Source: Amylostereum areolatum
Taxonomy: Eukaryota; Basidiomycota; Agaricomycetes; Russulales; Stereaceae
Direction: 5' to 3'
Assembly (NCBI GenBank): GCA_012932865.1
Contig: SAXG01000030.1
Span: 1-64,000 of the forward strand
Length of the DNA stretch: 64,000 bases
The notes beneath the pieces were generated by a model. The model saw only the letters and a program-made list of their open reading frames with translations. It was not told the origin of the DNA and did not search any database. The translations under genes and the position numbers were made by a program. Shown piece after piece: positions 21,695 to 32,060 of the stretch; position 1 is the first letter of the stretch, and each line of letters starts with the position of its first letter.

Positions 21695-22788
21695 CGTCTA
21701 AGGTGTTGGAGCTTGGTAGGGCGGGGAGGAAACTCAAAGAGCATTACGAGCACGTTTCATCTCGTTATGATCATATCTGGTGAACGACGGGGACTTCGAG
21801 AAATTGGGACGTTGTGGTGGGAAGCAAGGTAGGGCGCAGCGTTCGATTCGGTCTTTAGTTGAGTTCGATTGAAACCGAACCGGTCCAGTGTGAGTAGCCG
21901 GTATGACTCAGTGCCCGTAAACTGTAAGGTACACCACCATTCCGTCGGGAGAGCTGCGAGATCTCCGTAAGCCGAGAGCTGGCAAAAGATGTCATACCGA
22001 ACTCTGTGAGAGACCACCCAGTGATTTTTTCCGCGACATCTGCCGGTTATCCGGCCGCTCTCGGTGTGATCTCGGTTAGTTATCTTTGAAGTCAGTCTGC
22101 CCCAACAGCCACTGGTTCTCTTCTGCCTGACAACTTTCTGCTCTCCAGGCTGCTCGCCGCAAAACCATGGACAAGTCGCAAGTCAGCCCGCCCAGCCCTA
22201 AAGTAAATCATCACATGACGTTCAACGCGAATCAACGGACTTCGTTTTTCACCGACTTTCAATTCCTCTTGCGCTGACCATCTCCTCCCCATTTGCTTCT
22301 TGGTGCATCATTCGTTCACTTTTCCACACCCCGTCTCATCCCGCTCTCGTGTTTGGCGATAGTATGGTTGATAGAAGCCATGGCTTAGAGGTGCGTGGTC
22401 CGTTATCTAAATTTTCAGGATGCTCTCACATCCGCACAACTTGACGGCCGTTGCCTTTTGGCTCGAGGGCTGCAGTCTGCATTTTCAGGGTGCGTTTCTC
22501 CTCACGATTGTCCGGTAACGCCCGCTAATGCAAGGTCCCACTATCCATCCACCCCCGCTGGCCACTGCTCTCATTGTCCTCGCTCGCTCGTCGCCCTCTC
22601 GTCACTCTTGTTGCCCTCTCGTGTTGCCCTCTCGTGCTGTTCTCTCTCGTCACTCTCATGCTGCTCTTGTGCTGCTCTCTGTCAGGCTTGCTCTCTCTTG
22701 TTGCCCTCAGGCTCTCTCCTCACTCCTCACTTGTAGCCACTTGTGACTTTTTGTATGTTTTTGCTTATCACAGCTCATGTTCTATTAT
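21695..22788. other. Intergenic; CT-rich low-complexity tract
   Basis: No supported gene is present. A pyrimidine-rich degenerate repeat (GCCCTCTCGTCACTCTTGTT-like units) occupies about 22,560-22,740 immediately before the left LTR of gypsy element A. The apparent frames over it are low-complexity Leu/Ser/Cys sequence. Confidence 0.5.
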
Positions 22789-23246
22789 TGTCAGCAACGA
22801 CTAGTGCGACAGCACCAAGTTACGACACAGCTGACTAGAAGATGAGGACGACAGAGGGGAGCCGATCAGACACGGCGACAGACGAGGGAAAGCAAGCAAA
22901 GTCGGTAGAATTGACTAGCTCGAGATAGGGAATATGTACAGCGAGAGGGAGCCTTATATACATGAGAGGAGAGAGACTTAGGTAAGCAACCAATACACGG
23001 CGATCAGTAAGCAGACCAAGTATAAGTAAGCAGTCGTATGTAAAAGAGCACAGCATGAGTCAGTATTGTACAGCATGAGTCAGGGGAAAGGAGTCAGACC
23101 TAGGCCGAGATGAGTCACGTGGGCCCGGGTGGGATATAGATGAACCGGGTCCGGGCCAAAGTGGAGCCGGGCCGGTGATAAGCCAATAAGTCCTAAAGTG
23201 TGTAACCGATGTAAAGTAAAAAGAAAATTATAGACCGTTCATGACA
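22789..23246 (-). repeat. 3' LTR of element A (458 bp)
   Basis: It begins TGTCAGCAACG on the plus strand and ends GTTCATGACA. It contains a 20-bp internal duplication around AGCATGAGTCAGTATTGTAC that the other LTR of the element lacks but the solo LTR at 46,113-46,570 has. A TATATA-like motif lies in its middle. Confidence 0.9.
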
Positions 23247-23254
23247 TCACCCCT

Positions 23255-24437
23255 TCCTTAGATTCGACGTCCTCGTCGCAATCAGATCCAGCTCCTCTTC
23301 CGCCAGGAGTTCCCAACGATTAAGGCGTGCAGGTTTCAGGGCACCCGGGTGCTCGCGGTGGAAGTCGTCGATACATTTCTTGGCATTCTGGAGATTGGCA
23401 AGAGGTTCCCAAGTATTGTCATTGTCTGGGTAGCCTTTCCATTTGACAAGGTACTTGAAGCCGCGACCAACTTTCTTGGAGTCTATAATCTTTTCGACCT
23501 CATAGACTTCCTCTCCTTGGACTAACTCTGGGGGTGGAGGTGCAGGTGCTTTCTGATTGTCAAAGGCGGGACCGTTGTGTGGGGATAGGAGGGACTCGTT
23601 GAAGACCGGATGTTTTCGTGACCAGGATGCAGGGAGGCGAAGCTTGTAAGCTGATGCTCAGACTTTTTCCAGGATTTCGAAAGGACCAAAGCGCTTGTCA
23701 TCTAGCTTTTGCATAGGACGTGCCGTTTTGATTACAGTTTGGCCATCTCTGGTCTTGGCTTCCAGCCAGACAAAGTCGCCAATTTTGTAATCTATTGGTT
23801 CGTCCTTCTTGCGATCGTAAAAGCGCTTTTGATCGTCCTGTGCTGCTTTTAGCGCAGAGCGGGCTTCCTCATAGATGTCTCGCATGCATTGTGCAAACTC
23901 GTTTGCCGATGGGTTGTCTGTCTCGCGTCGAGGGTTTGTCCCCAGGTAGAGTTCCCGACCATAGTTGGCAAAGTTGGGAGACATCCCAATTGAACTATGG
24001 ACCATGTTGTTGAGCGCAGTCATGGCAAGTGGGAGGTAACGTGTCCAATTGTCCTGTCATTGATTGACGAAGATGCGAAGGTAGTTTTCCATGGTCATGT
24101 TGGAGCGTTCGGTCTGTCCGTCCGTCTGAGGGTGATATGCCGTGGACGGGTTCCCTTCAATGCCTAACAGTTGGAACAATGCCGTGGTGAATTTGGAGAC
24201 AAACACGCTGCCACGGTCGCTGACGATCTTTCTAGGAATTCCATGATGGGGGACCACCTCGCGTAGGTACTCGAAGGCGAGTTCGTCCTCCGTTAGGTCT
24301 TTGGTCGTGGCCCAGAATACAACCTGCTTGGTACCCATGCAGTTCACATTGCAGATGGCGTCTTTTCCATCCGAGACTGGGAGCGGCATGACAAAGTCAA
24401 TGGATACATGCTCCCAAGGCGCTTCATCAGCAATCTA
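23255..24437 (-). pseudogene. Integrase and chromodomain part of element A pol
   Basis: Reading from 24,437 downwards gives ADEAPWEHVSIDFVMPLP, the integrase core with DRGSVFVSKF and PQTDGQTERSNMTMENYLR (the D..D..E region), then GMSPNFANYGRELYLG and a GPY/F-like DDKRFGPFEILEKV. A stop falls after IFVNQ and again after ILEKV. The frame then resumes in LPASWSRKHPVFNESLLSP and ends in a chromodomain, EVEKIIDSKKVGRGFKYLVK and WKGYPDNDNTWEPLANL. Chromodomains of this type guide chromovirus integration to marked chromatin. The stops make this part non-functional. Confidence 0.8.
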
Positions 24438-25791
24438 ACACATTGAGTTAAGGCATGTTTTTGGCTAGTTGCCAAGTTGTACAATCTATGAAACAGGCGA
24501 AACACCCAAACTTCGAAACTGGTCTGAAACCTACGTATTCATTGGGCGGTTGGTCAACTGAACAGCAATTGAAGTATAACATAGGTAAACTAGGGACCAA
24601 GTACTTACCAACACACCTTCAACCTACACCCTTGAATTTCTTATTTGCTTGTAGACCCACAATCACACAATATGATGATGACGAAACAAGTTATATTGTG
24701 CATGATATCATAACAAAAATAACAAAATGTATACTATATAATAATGTCTGATAAGTGAAATAGGGCAACTGCAGCAGCAGGGTAGGGTGACAAGACGGCA
24801 GTGTGACGAGATGGTGGTGTGACGAGACAGCGGTGTGGCGAGACGGGAGTGTGACGAGACGGCGGTGTGACGAGACGGCGTGGGTGGCGAGACAGTGTGG
24901 GCGAGATGGCGGTGGTAGCGAGACGGCGGGGACGGCAAGAGGGCGCGGGTGGCGAGACAACGGGGGCAGCGAGAGGGCGCGGGTGGCGAGACGGTGCAGG
25001 CAAGACAGCGGTGGTGGTGAGACAATGGGGACGGCGAGACAGTGGGGACGGCGAGACAGTGGGGACAGCGGGGACGGCGAGACGATGGGGACAGCGAGAT
25101 GGTGCGGGGACAGCGAGACAATGGGGAAAGCGAGACGGCGCGGGTGGCAAGATGACGGGGGCGGTGAGACAGAGCGGGTGGCAAGACAGCGCAGGCAAGA
25201 CGGCGGTGGTGGTGAGAGGGCAGTGGTAGTGAGAGGGCGGTGGTGGTGAGAGGGCGCGGGCGAGACGGCGGTGGTAGCGAGATGGTGGGGACAGCAAGAC
25301 AGCGGGGACGGCGAGACGGCGGGGATGACAAGACGGCAGGGATGGCGAGACGGCGGGGACAGCGAGACGGCGTAGGTGGCCAGACGAAGGGGGCAACGAG
25401 ACGGCTCGGGTGGCGAGACAGCGCGGGCGAGACAGCGGTGGTGGCGAGACGGCTCGGGCGACAGAGTGAGGGGGGTGACGAGGTAGCGAGGCGACGAGGC
25501 CAAGGCAGTGGTGGGAGTAGGGAGGGAGGGACAACAACGGTGGGAGTGGTGGTGGGAGTGATGAGAGAAGGTGTGCGCTGGCACGGTGAGTGAAGTAGCC
25601 GCGTGAGTGAGTCAGCTATCCCACGGTTAAATGGCTTTAGGGCAGGCTTGATTTAGCCTTCAGGCAAATCCCGAGGCGCGTGCGGCAAGGTGCGAGAAGT
25701 TGCCGAGTTTACCGGAGTTTCCTTAACCGGCCAAACCGCGGAAGAAGCTAACTGTCTATCAATTGCCATCAAACTCTCTAACTCAATGTGT
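24438..25791. mobile_element. 1.35-kb insertion with short terminal inverted repeats
   Basis: It interrupts the retroviral pol reading frame between PPQHQQLDT and IADEAPWEH. Its ends are inverted repeats: ACACATTGAGTTA at 24,438-24,450 and TAACTCAATGTGT at 25,779-25,791. Inside are an AT-rich left part (about 24,450-24,770), a GC-rich minisatellite (24,776-25,560) and a unique right part. No transposase frame is seen, so it would be a non-autonomous DNA element. I could not identify a target-site duplication. Confidence 0.6.
24776..25560. repeat. GC-rich minisatellite
   Basis: About 0.8 kb of degenerate tandem units around GGCGAGACGGCGGGGAC and GTGACGAGACGGCGGT, purine-rich on the plus strand. 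The long Ser/Pro/His/Arg frames on the minus strand across it are repeat artefacts, not genes. Confidence 0.9.
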
Positions 25792-27497
25792 CAAGTTGCT
25801 GATGTTGTGGCGGGTCATGTGGGTGGAGTGGAGCGGCAATACGATCGTGTCTAATCTTGGTACGTTGGCAGGTCTCACATCCTTCGACATATTTCCGGAC
25901 GTCATCTCTAATGGCAGGCCACCAGTAGTTGCGCGTGATGAGCTCGTGGGTCTTGTATCGTCCTGGATGACCGACAAGCGGGCCGTCATGGTGAGCCTGG
26001 ATGATGTCTGCATGGAGTCCTTTGTCTCTTGGGACATAGAGTCTGTGTTGCCAGGTGACCGTTCCATCTGCATGTTCCAGCCATCCCTTTACTTTGAGTG
26101 CTAAGGCGCGTTCTACTGCATGGTCTCGGAGTAAGGTAGCCTCCTGAATCCGCTCAATGAAGGTATTGTCAGGTCCGTTGGTTACGATTCCTGCATGGTT
26201 GAGGGCGCGAAAGAGTTCTGGTTTCAGGAGGATGATGTTTTCATTGTCTTTCTCCCCCTTCTCAAGGCCCACTAGTCGGGAAATAGCATCGGGTTTACCC
26301 ATTGTTTTGCCAGGTTTGTGGAGTAGCGTACAATGATACTCTTGTAGCTCCGTTAACCATCGTGCTTGTCTCCGATTTAGCTTCTGCGCCTTGCGGAAGT
26401 ACGTGAGATTGCAATGATCCGACCAGATTTCAAACTCCTGTCGTGCCCCCATGAGGTATTGTCTCCATTCCTCTAGCGCCGTCATGATAGCCAGTAATTC
26501 CTTGTCATAAATCTCATAGTTCCTCTCAGCTTCGCTGAGGGACTTTGAGAGGAAGGCGACCGGGTGCCATTTGCCATTGTCCTGTTGTTGTGAAAGTACC
26601 GCGCCCGTGGCATAGTCAGAGGAGTCCGCCTCGACATGGAACTGCCCATCGTCTGTAGGGATTGCTAGAACTGGCTGCGATGTTATACGTCGCTTGAGTT
26701 CCTCAAAAGCCTCCTGCTGTGGGGTGTCCCAGACCCATTCCGTCTTCCCAGTGAGTTTAGTCATTGGGTGAGCAATGCCGCTGAAGTCCTTGATAAAGCG
26801 ACGGTAGAAGTTGCAAAAGCCCAAAAACGATTGAAGTTGTTTCTTCGTTTTGGGGGCTGGCCAATTGGTGATTGCCACGACCTTTGCTGGATCTATGCGA
26901 ACCCTTCCTCCGCCGACAATCATGCCCAGGTATTCGATTTCTGCCTTCTCAAACTCGCACTTTTCTGGCTTCAGATAGAGTTTATTTTCTCGCAGGATCC
27001 GGAGGACCTCCTTGACTATTCGACGATGTTCTTCTAGTGTATGCGTGAAGATGAGGATGTCGTCCAAATAGACGACCACGACTCCTTGGTGGATCAAGTC
27101 TTTGAACAGGTCGTTCATCATGGCTTGAAATGTAGACGGGGAGTTGGTGAGTCCAAAGAACATGACCATAGGCTCGTAGAGACCTTTGTTCGTGCGGAAT
27201 GCAGCTTTCCACTCGTCCCCTTCTTTAATCTGAACATTGTTGTACCCCCATCGGACATCGAGATTGGTAAAGTGCCGTGCTCCCTTAAGCTTGTCAACCA
27301 ACTCCTGGATGAGCGGGAGCGGGTATCGGTTCTTTATTGTCATCTCATTGAGCTTTCGATAGTCCTGCACAGGACGTAGCGAGCCGTCTTTTTTCTTGAT
27401 GAAGAAGAATAGGGAGGCCATGGGTGATTTGGACGGTTGGATCCGGCCAGATCTCAGGTTCTCTTCCAAAAAGGCGTCCAGTTGCTTCTGCTCGTCC
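25792..27497 (-). pseudogene. Reverse transcriptase, RNase H and integrase zinc domain of element A
   Basis: The open frame begins DEQKQLDAFLEENLRSGRIQ just inside the solo LTR border. It contains KKKDGSLRPVQDYRKLNE, DVRWGYNNVQIKEGDEWKAA, MFFGLTNSPSTFQAMMND and the polymerase motif VVVYLDDIL. RNase H follows (ADSSDYATGAVLSQQ, YEIYDKELLAIMTALEEW). The integrase zinc region HHDGPLVGHPGRYKTHEL..CETCQRTK comes last, and the frame is cut at the TIR insertion. The catalytic residues are intact, but the segment is separated from protease and from the integrase core by insertions. Confidence 0.85.
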
Positions 27498-27917
27498 TGT
27501 CAGAAACGCAGTTTATGAGACCGATGAACCACCTAAGTCGCGACGATGGGAGGAGCGAGAAGAAAATAGATTTGAGAGTGCTGGGGTCTAGGGTAGTGCA
27601 ACGTGCGCTACAGTACCGTATGACAAGATGGACAGTCTGAGGAAAAGGGAAAAGGGATACTGTCCTTATATACAAGTGGGAACGATGGTGCGATGCGATG
27701 CGATAGTGGTGCGAGCGGGGGGAACAATAAGAAAGGAGTCATGGGGAGGAGGACGGAAGTCCGGAGCAATGATGTCATAGATAAGGATGCGGAACACCGT
27801 TCGGAAGTCCGGGCAATGACATCGTTGGAGCATGTGATGCGAAGGAAAGTCATGTGCCGTGATGCGTTGCGTGTACAAGGTCTGCAAACGAAGAAAGAAA
27901 TGGAGCGATCCGTGACA
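27498..27917 (-). repeat. Solo LTR of family B inside element A (420 bp)
   Basis: Reverse-oriented copy of the LTR of element B (TGTCACGG..TTTCTGACA read on the minus strand), same length (420 bp). Flanking pentamers are CGTCC (27,493-27,497) and TGTCC (27,918-27,922). One C/T mismatch at a CpG fits a 5-bp target duplication that has since mutated. It cuts the pol frame between VYPLTLD and DEQKQLDAF. Confidence 0.9.
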
Positions 27918-29220
27918 TGTCCAATGTGAGGGGGTAAACTTTGCAATCGACCGGTTTGAAGTTAGGAGTGAGCTCAATGGTGTGGTCCCATGGGCGTCGC
28001 TCAGGGAGCTTGTCGAAGTCGTCTTTGTCAAAGATGTCCTTGAATTTGTGGTACGCCGTTGGGACTCGCTCAGAGAAGGTCTGTTCCTTTTTCTTAGCGT
28101 GCTCTTCAATTGCAATGTCCGATGCATGGGTCCGGATGTGGTATGTCGCTTTGTAACCATCCCAGTCGAAAGCAAACAGCTGCTCGTCCTTTTCCATGTG
28201 GACTGGCTCTTCCTCCTCTTCTTCATCATCATCGATATTGAGGAGGGGAGGGGGACGAGAGCAGCTGATAGGACATCGGTCGAATTCAATTGACCCAGAT
28301 TTCCAGTCGATGTGAGGGTTGTGCTTCTTTAGCCACTCATGTCCAATGAAAAGGTCCGTATCTCTTAGATTGGAGACCGCCAGGTCAATGTTTTCTTCAT
28401 GGTTTTGAATATTTAGGCGAAGTGTGACATATTCCGTGATGGGACCTCCTGCGTTGAGAGTGCCGTCTGCATTTCGTACTGGGATTGGGCGAGCAGTCTG
28501 TCGCGTGGGGATGTGATTTTCCTGCACAAACTTCGTATTGATACACGAGCCAGTGCAACCACTGTCCAGGAGTGCGAGAGCTTTGACAATGCGCTTGGAA
28601 TCTACCACAAGTTGTGTGGGAATGACTGTTTGTTCCTTGGCGCTGGAGGAGCATATGAACTGCATGGGAGTGGCGAGCTCTAGTAGAGCTTGGCATGCTA
28701 ATTCATCTTCCATGCCAGTTATCTCCTTGATGGCTTCATAAGTAGCCTCGTCACGACGTCGATGGTGTGTCCAGATGCGAAGGATTGCAATTGCACTTTC
28801 GGGTTTGTCTTCCCTTAAGCGACGAAGCGTCCATTGAGCCGTTCCAGGTGCCATATAACATGATTTGGGCGCCATGCCCCTTCCATCGCACGGCGTTGTC
28901 CCTGACTTCACAGGGTCCATATCCAAAACCGAGTCTGTATCCAAAGCTGTATCCAAAACTGAAGCCGAAACCGATGCCGTATCCAAAGCCGAAGGCTCAC
29001 AAATCGAAGCCTGAGTATCTAAAATAACAACGGGACGCGTGCCTGTACCGATAGAGTCCGTAAGAGAAGTCATAATGGGGATATCCCCCGTAGTAGTACA
29101 GTCCGAATCAACAATGCGCATATGTAAACGAGAACCATGCCACCGAGGCGCAACAAAACCAGACGAGCGAGAAACAGAAACTTGGGCTTCAGATGCCGTG
29201 TACATCGTCAGCCCCTTCAA
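27918..29220 (-). pseudogene. Aspartic protease region of element A pol
   Basis: The frame overlaps the gag stop by four bases in the -1 frame. An N-terminal part with imperfect SVLDTALDTDSVLD repeats is followed by a retropepsin-like domain, VKALALLDSGCTGSCINTKF (the DSG active site), DLFIGHEWLKKHNPHIDWKS, and then the linker HKFKDIFDKDDFDKLPERRP that leads to reverse transcriptase. The frame then runs into the solo LTR and stops inside it, so the protease is detached from the polymerase. Confidence 0.85.
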
Positions 29221-30748
29221 AAACCCTCCTTCTTCTCCTCCACCTTCGGCTGAGCTTGAAGCGCGTCCATCACGCTTTTCCGATCTTCGGCCGACAGGCT
29301 CCTAGCCCAGGCGGTGGGCGTCTCGAACGTCTGTGCTCGAGCCTCCCGCTTTGGTGGTTCCGTGTACCGGTCCCTCCCCCACATGTCTCGGATGTTCTTC
29401 ACGTCCACCCTGCAGTCCCGCACCTGGTGGCCATTCTGCCCGCAGCGGAAGCATCGGCCCTTAATATCGACACGGTTGACGTCCATTGGCTGTCCTTTGC
29501 CACCGTGTACCGTGCCTGTTCCGTCGCGGTGCCATGGGACCTGTCCCCCTTGCTGCCCATTGGATGATCCTTGTCCTTTGGGTTTTTGGTTCTGTGCGGG
29601 GCCACTGCGTTGAGTTTTCAGGTCCTCCCGCTCCTGTCGCAGTCCATCAATCAGAATGATGCGCTCCTTGAGGTCCTCATATTTCTGAGGGACGTGACCG
29701 CTGTCATAGATGGAGTCGATGGTCAGGTAGTAGATGTTGTGCTTAAGCAGCTGCATGAGGTGGATGGGGTCCTGCGCCGTGGAGTACCCAGCCTTCCTTG
29801 CCAGTTGTTCGAACCTGGCAAAGTATTCATGGGCGGTGGTACCCTCCGTCTGTTTGAACCCGTCCAGTTCGACCGCGGCACGGTGCTGCTCATTGACGTC
29901 GGTGAAGGCACCTTTGAGCGCCTTGTGGAAGTCCACCCAGGCGACCATGGCTCCATTGGCTAGGTGCGCATCTTTGTACTCGGCCTTCCAGGTGCGTGCT
30001 GCCTCCCCTGTCATGTAGGTGAGGATGAAGAGTACTTTGTCCTTGTCCGTCACGAGGTCATCCTCGGCGGCTCGCATGTATTCCTCGCATGACCGCATCC
30101 AGTCGTTGAAGTCCTCTCGTTTCCCAGAGAAGCCTTCAGGAGTTTTTGCGTGGACCTTCTTTCGAGGGGGCCTGGCGGCGGCGGCGGCTGGGGCGCTAAC
30201 AGTGACCGCAGGGGGGTTGACGGTGATGGGGGGGGCAGTGACGTTGACGGTGGGGGGTGGCAGGTTGAGGGCGGCAACAAGCACGGCAGGGATGGCGACC
30301 CATTGGCCATTTACTTCCATGAGCCATGCATCGTCGGTGCCGTTATTCATGTGTTGGATGGGAGAGCCAGTTTGGCCGATGACGATGTTCCATGTTCCAC
30401 CAATTTCGGTGCAGTTGGCAAGCTCGGTGGGGAGAGGGGGTTGGCATGACTGGTTCGTCGAGGTCAGAGAAGTCTTCATTGGTAACAGGTGGTAGGGCGG
30501 AGGCGGCGATGAGGTTGAAGTCGGCTTCAGTGAGGTCGTCTTGGCTTTCGTTGGCGAAGTACCAACTGATGCCACTTGTTTGGGTTGCTACGAAGGCGAC
30601 TTCGACAGTGGTGTCTCCGAGTTGGACAAAGAAGTTGTTTCCTTGTTCAGTGAAGCCTAGAGGGAGGGGATATATGTAGCAGTTTTCGTCCTCGACGTCG
30701 GTGTCGGAGTCAGAACTGGAGTCGGAGCCGTTGAGTCCGAACGAATTG
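29217..30748 (-). pseudogene. Gag of element A with frame change near its N-terminus
   Basis: The main frame (29,217-30,575) encodes a Pro/Val/Ala-rich linker, the capsid-like core KTPEGFSGKREDFNDWMRSC through LEQLARK-type helices, and a CCHC zinc knuckle (CFRCGQNGHQVRDC). The N-terminal part is in another frame (GSDSSSDSDTDVEDEN, then FFVQLGDTTVEVAFVATQT, down to DFSDLDEPVMPTP). The two frames meet in a C-rich run near 30,440, which points to a one-base indel. The gag stop is within GGTTTTTGAA, overlapping pol. Confidence 0.8.
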
Positions 30749-30749
30749 T

Positions 30750-31151
30750 TTATAAGTGGGTGAGGTCAATGACCTCTGGCTGGGTGAGGTCGATGACCTC
30801 TGGCTCTGGTGTGGGGCTGGGGGTGTTGCCTGGTGTAAGGAGGCGGTAGGTGTGTCGAGTGTCAACTGGTATTTTCTCGTTGGGCGCGTAGAAGGACTTT
30901 GGGGGTTGCTCGAGTTTGTAGCGGTAGGTGACGTATGGGCAGAAGTAGACGTAGAGGTTTCCGTTTCCTTGTTCGCTTATTTTGAGGCGATAGAAGTGGA
31001 CATCTATGACGGAGTCTTCAAGTTCTTCTACGCTGAGGGCGACCTTCCAATTGTGCCAGGCCCAAGGGTCTTTAGACTCGTTGATGAGGGAGATGATAGT
31101 ATCGTTGCTGATGGGGATGAATTCTTGTACTTGCGAGCGCCAATCTTCCAT
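30750..31151 (-). CDS. Pre-gag ORF of element A ending in tandem VIDLT motifs, 133 aa
   Basis: An ATG at 31149-31151 starts MEDWRSQVQEFIPISNDTII. The protein is Trp/Tyr-rich (DPWAWHNWKVALSVEELED, YVYFCPYVTYRYKLEQPP) and ends PEPEVIDLTQPEVIDLTHL before TAA. The doubled VIDLT matches the known hydrophobic SUMO-interaction motif. The next open segment downstream (other frame) begins with an acidic Ser/Asp run, which often follows such motifs. An upstream in-frame extension without ATG exists to about 31,358. The ORF lies between the 5' LTR and gag; element B has an ORF in the same place. The function is unknown; SUMO binding is an inference from motif only. Confidence 0.55.
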   Translation of the reverse strand: MEDWRSQVQEFIPISNDTIISLINESKDPWAWHNWKVALSVEELEDSVIDVHFYRLKISEQGNGNLYVYFCPYVTYRYKLEQPPKSFYAPNEKIPVDTRHTYRLLTPGNTPSPTPEPEVIDLTQPEVIDLTHL

Positions 31152-31622
31152 GCACAAGCCCCCAGTCGAAATGGTTACTCTGTGCGGCAAGGGAAGATTT
31201 TGTCGAGGGAAGGTGGTTCTGTTACGAGATCGCAAGACGGTCTGCCTCAGTCTTCTCGACCTGTTGGCTGTCTCTTCGTCTAGGGGACACAAGCCCAAAG
31301 ACTTCCTAAACCGCTTTCCTTTCGCCGCTTTTACTCGTTTCCTACACCAAGGGTGCACCTTCTACTGTCACCTCTGAGCTTTCAACTCCTGGTATTAGAG
31401 AGTCTCGAGTAGGTGTAACGTTTCGAGGAAACGTCAAGCCAGCACCGGTATACGTGCGCACGACCACAATGTCAGGGTAACGAGTCGCGTACTCTGGGGG
31501 CAACGGTCTAGGGCGGCACGGGGGAAGAACAAGGTCAGTACCAGACGGGTACTACTACTACTACGCTACAGTACGTAGGGACGGTCGTAGGGTGGTGCAA
31601 GGATAAGGAGATCTCGAGCTTA

Positions 31623-32060
31623 TGTCAGCAACGACTAGTGCGACAGCACCAAGTTACGACAAAGCTGACAGAGGAAGAGGACGACAGCGGGGAGCCGATC
31701 AGACACGGCGACAGACGAGGGAAAGCAAGCAAAGTCGGTAGAATTGACTAGCTCAAGATAAGGGATATGTACAGCGAGAGCGAGCCTTATATACACAAGA
31801 GGAGAGAGACTTAGGTAAGCAACCGATACACGGCGATCAGTAAGCAGACCTAGTATAAGTAAGCAGTCGTATGTAAAAGAGCACAGCATGAGTCAGGGGA
31901 AAGGAGTCAGACCTAGGCCGAGATGAGTCACGTGGGCCCGGGTGGGATATAGATGAACCGGGTCCGGGCCAAAGTGGAGCCGGACCGGTGATAAGCCAAT
32001 AAGTCCTAAAGCGTGTAACCGATGTAAGGTAAAAAAGAAAATTATAGACCGTTCATGACA
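31623..32060 (-). repeat. 5' LTR of element A (438 bp)
   Basis: Same ends as the 22,789 LTR but lacking the 20-bp internal duplication, with further scattered substitutions. The sequence just inside (minus-strand TAAGCTCGAGATCTCC) is not an obvious tRNA primer site. The right flank runs directly into a truncated transposase gene. Confidence 0.9.

Larger units (their letters stand above)
22789..32060 (-). mobile_element. Ty3/gypsy chromodomain retrotransposon A, decayed and nested
   Basis: Two related LTRs (22,789-23,246 and 31,623-32,060; TGTCA..TGACA ends) bound, in minus-strand order, a pre-gag ORF, gag with a zinc knuckle, aspartic protease, reverse transcriptase/RNase H, integrase and a chromodomain. 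This is the Ty3/gypsy chromovirus order. A polypurine-like tract (minus-strand AAGGAAGGGGTGA, 23,247-23,259) abuts the left, 3' LTR. The element is inactive: pol is split by a family-B solo LTR (27,498-27,917) and a 1.35-kb inverted-repeat insertion (24,438-25,791), integrase has stops, and gag has a frame change. The flanking pentamers (ATTAT and GCTTT) do not match, so the ends may come from recombination. Confidence 0.9.

Noticed and set aside
24691..25584. Long Ser/Pro/His-rich minus-strand ORFs of 200-300 codons
   Set aside because: They are translations of the GC-rich minisatellite in several frames at once; composition follows the repeat, not a protein.
24430..25799. Target-site duplication for the inverted-repeat insertion
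   Set aside because: No direct repeat of 2-8 bp is evident immediately outside the 13-bp inverted repeats.
31590..31622. tRNA primer-binding site of element A
   Set aside because: The sequence next to the 5' LTR does not start with TGG and I could not match it to a tRNA 3' end; self-priming is possible but not shown.
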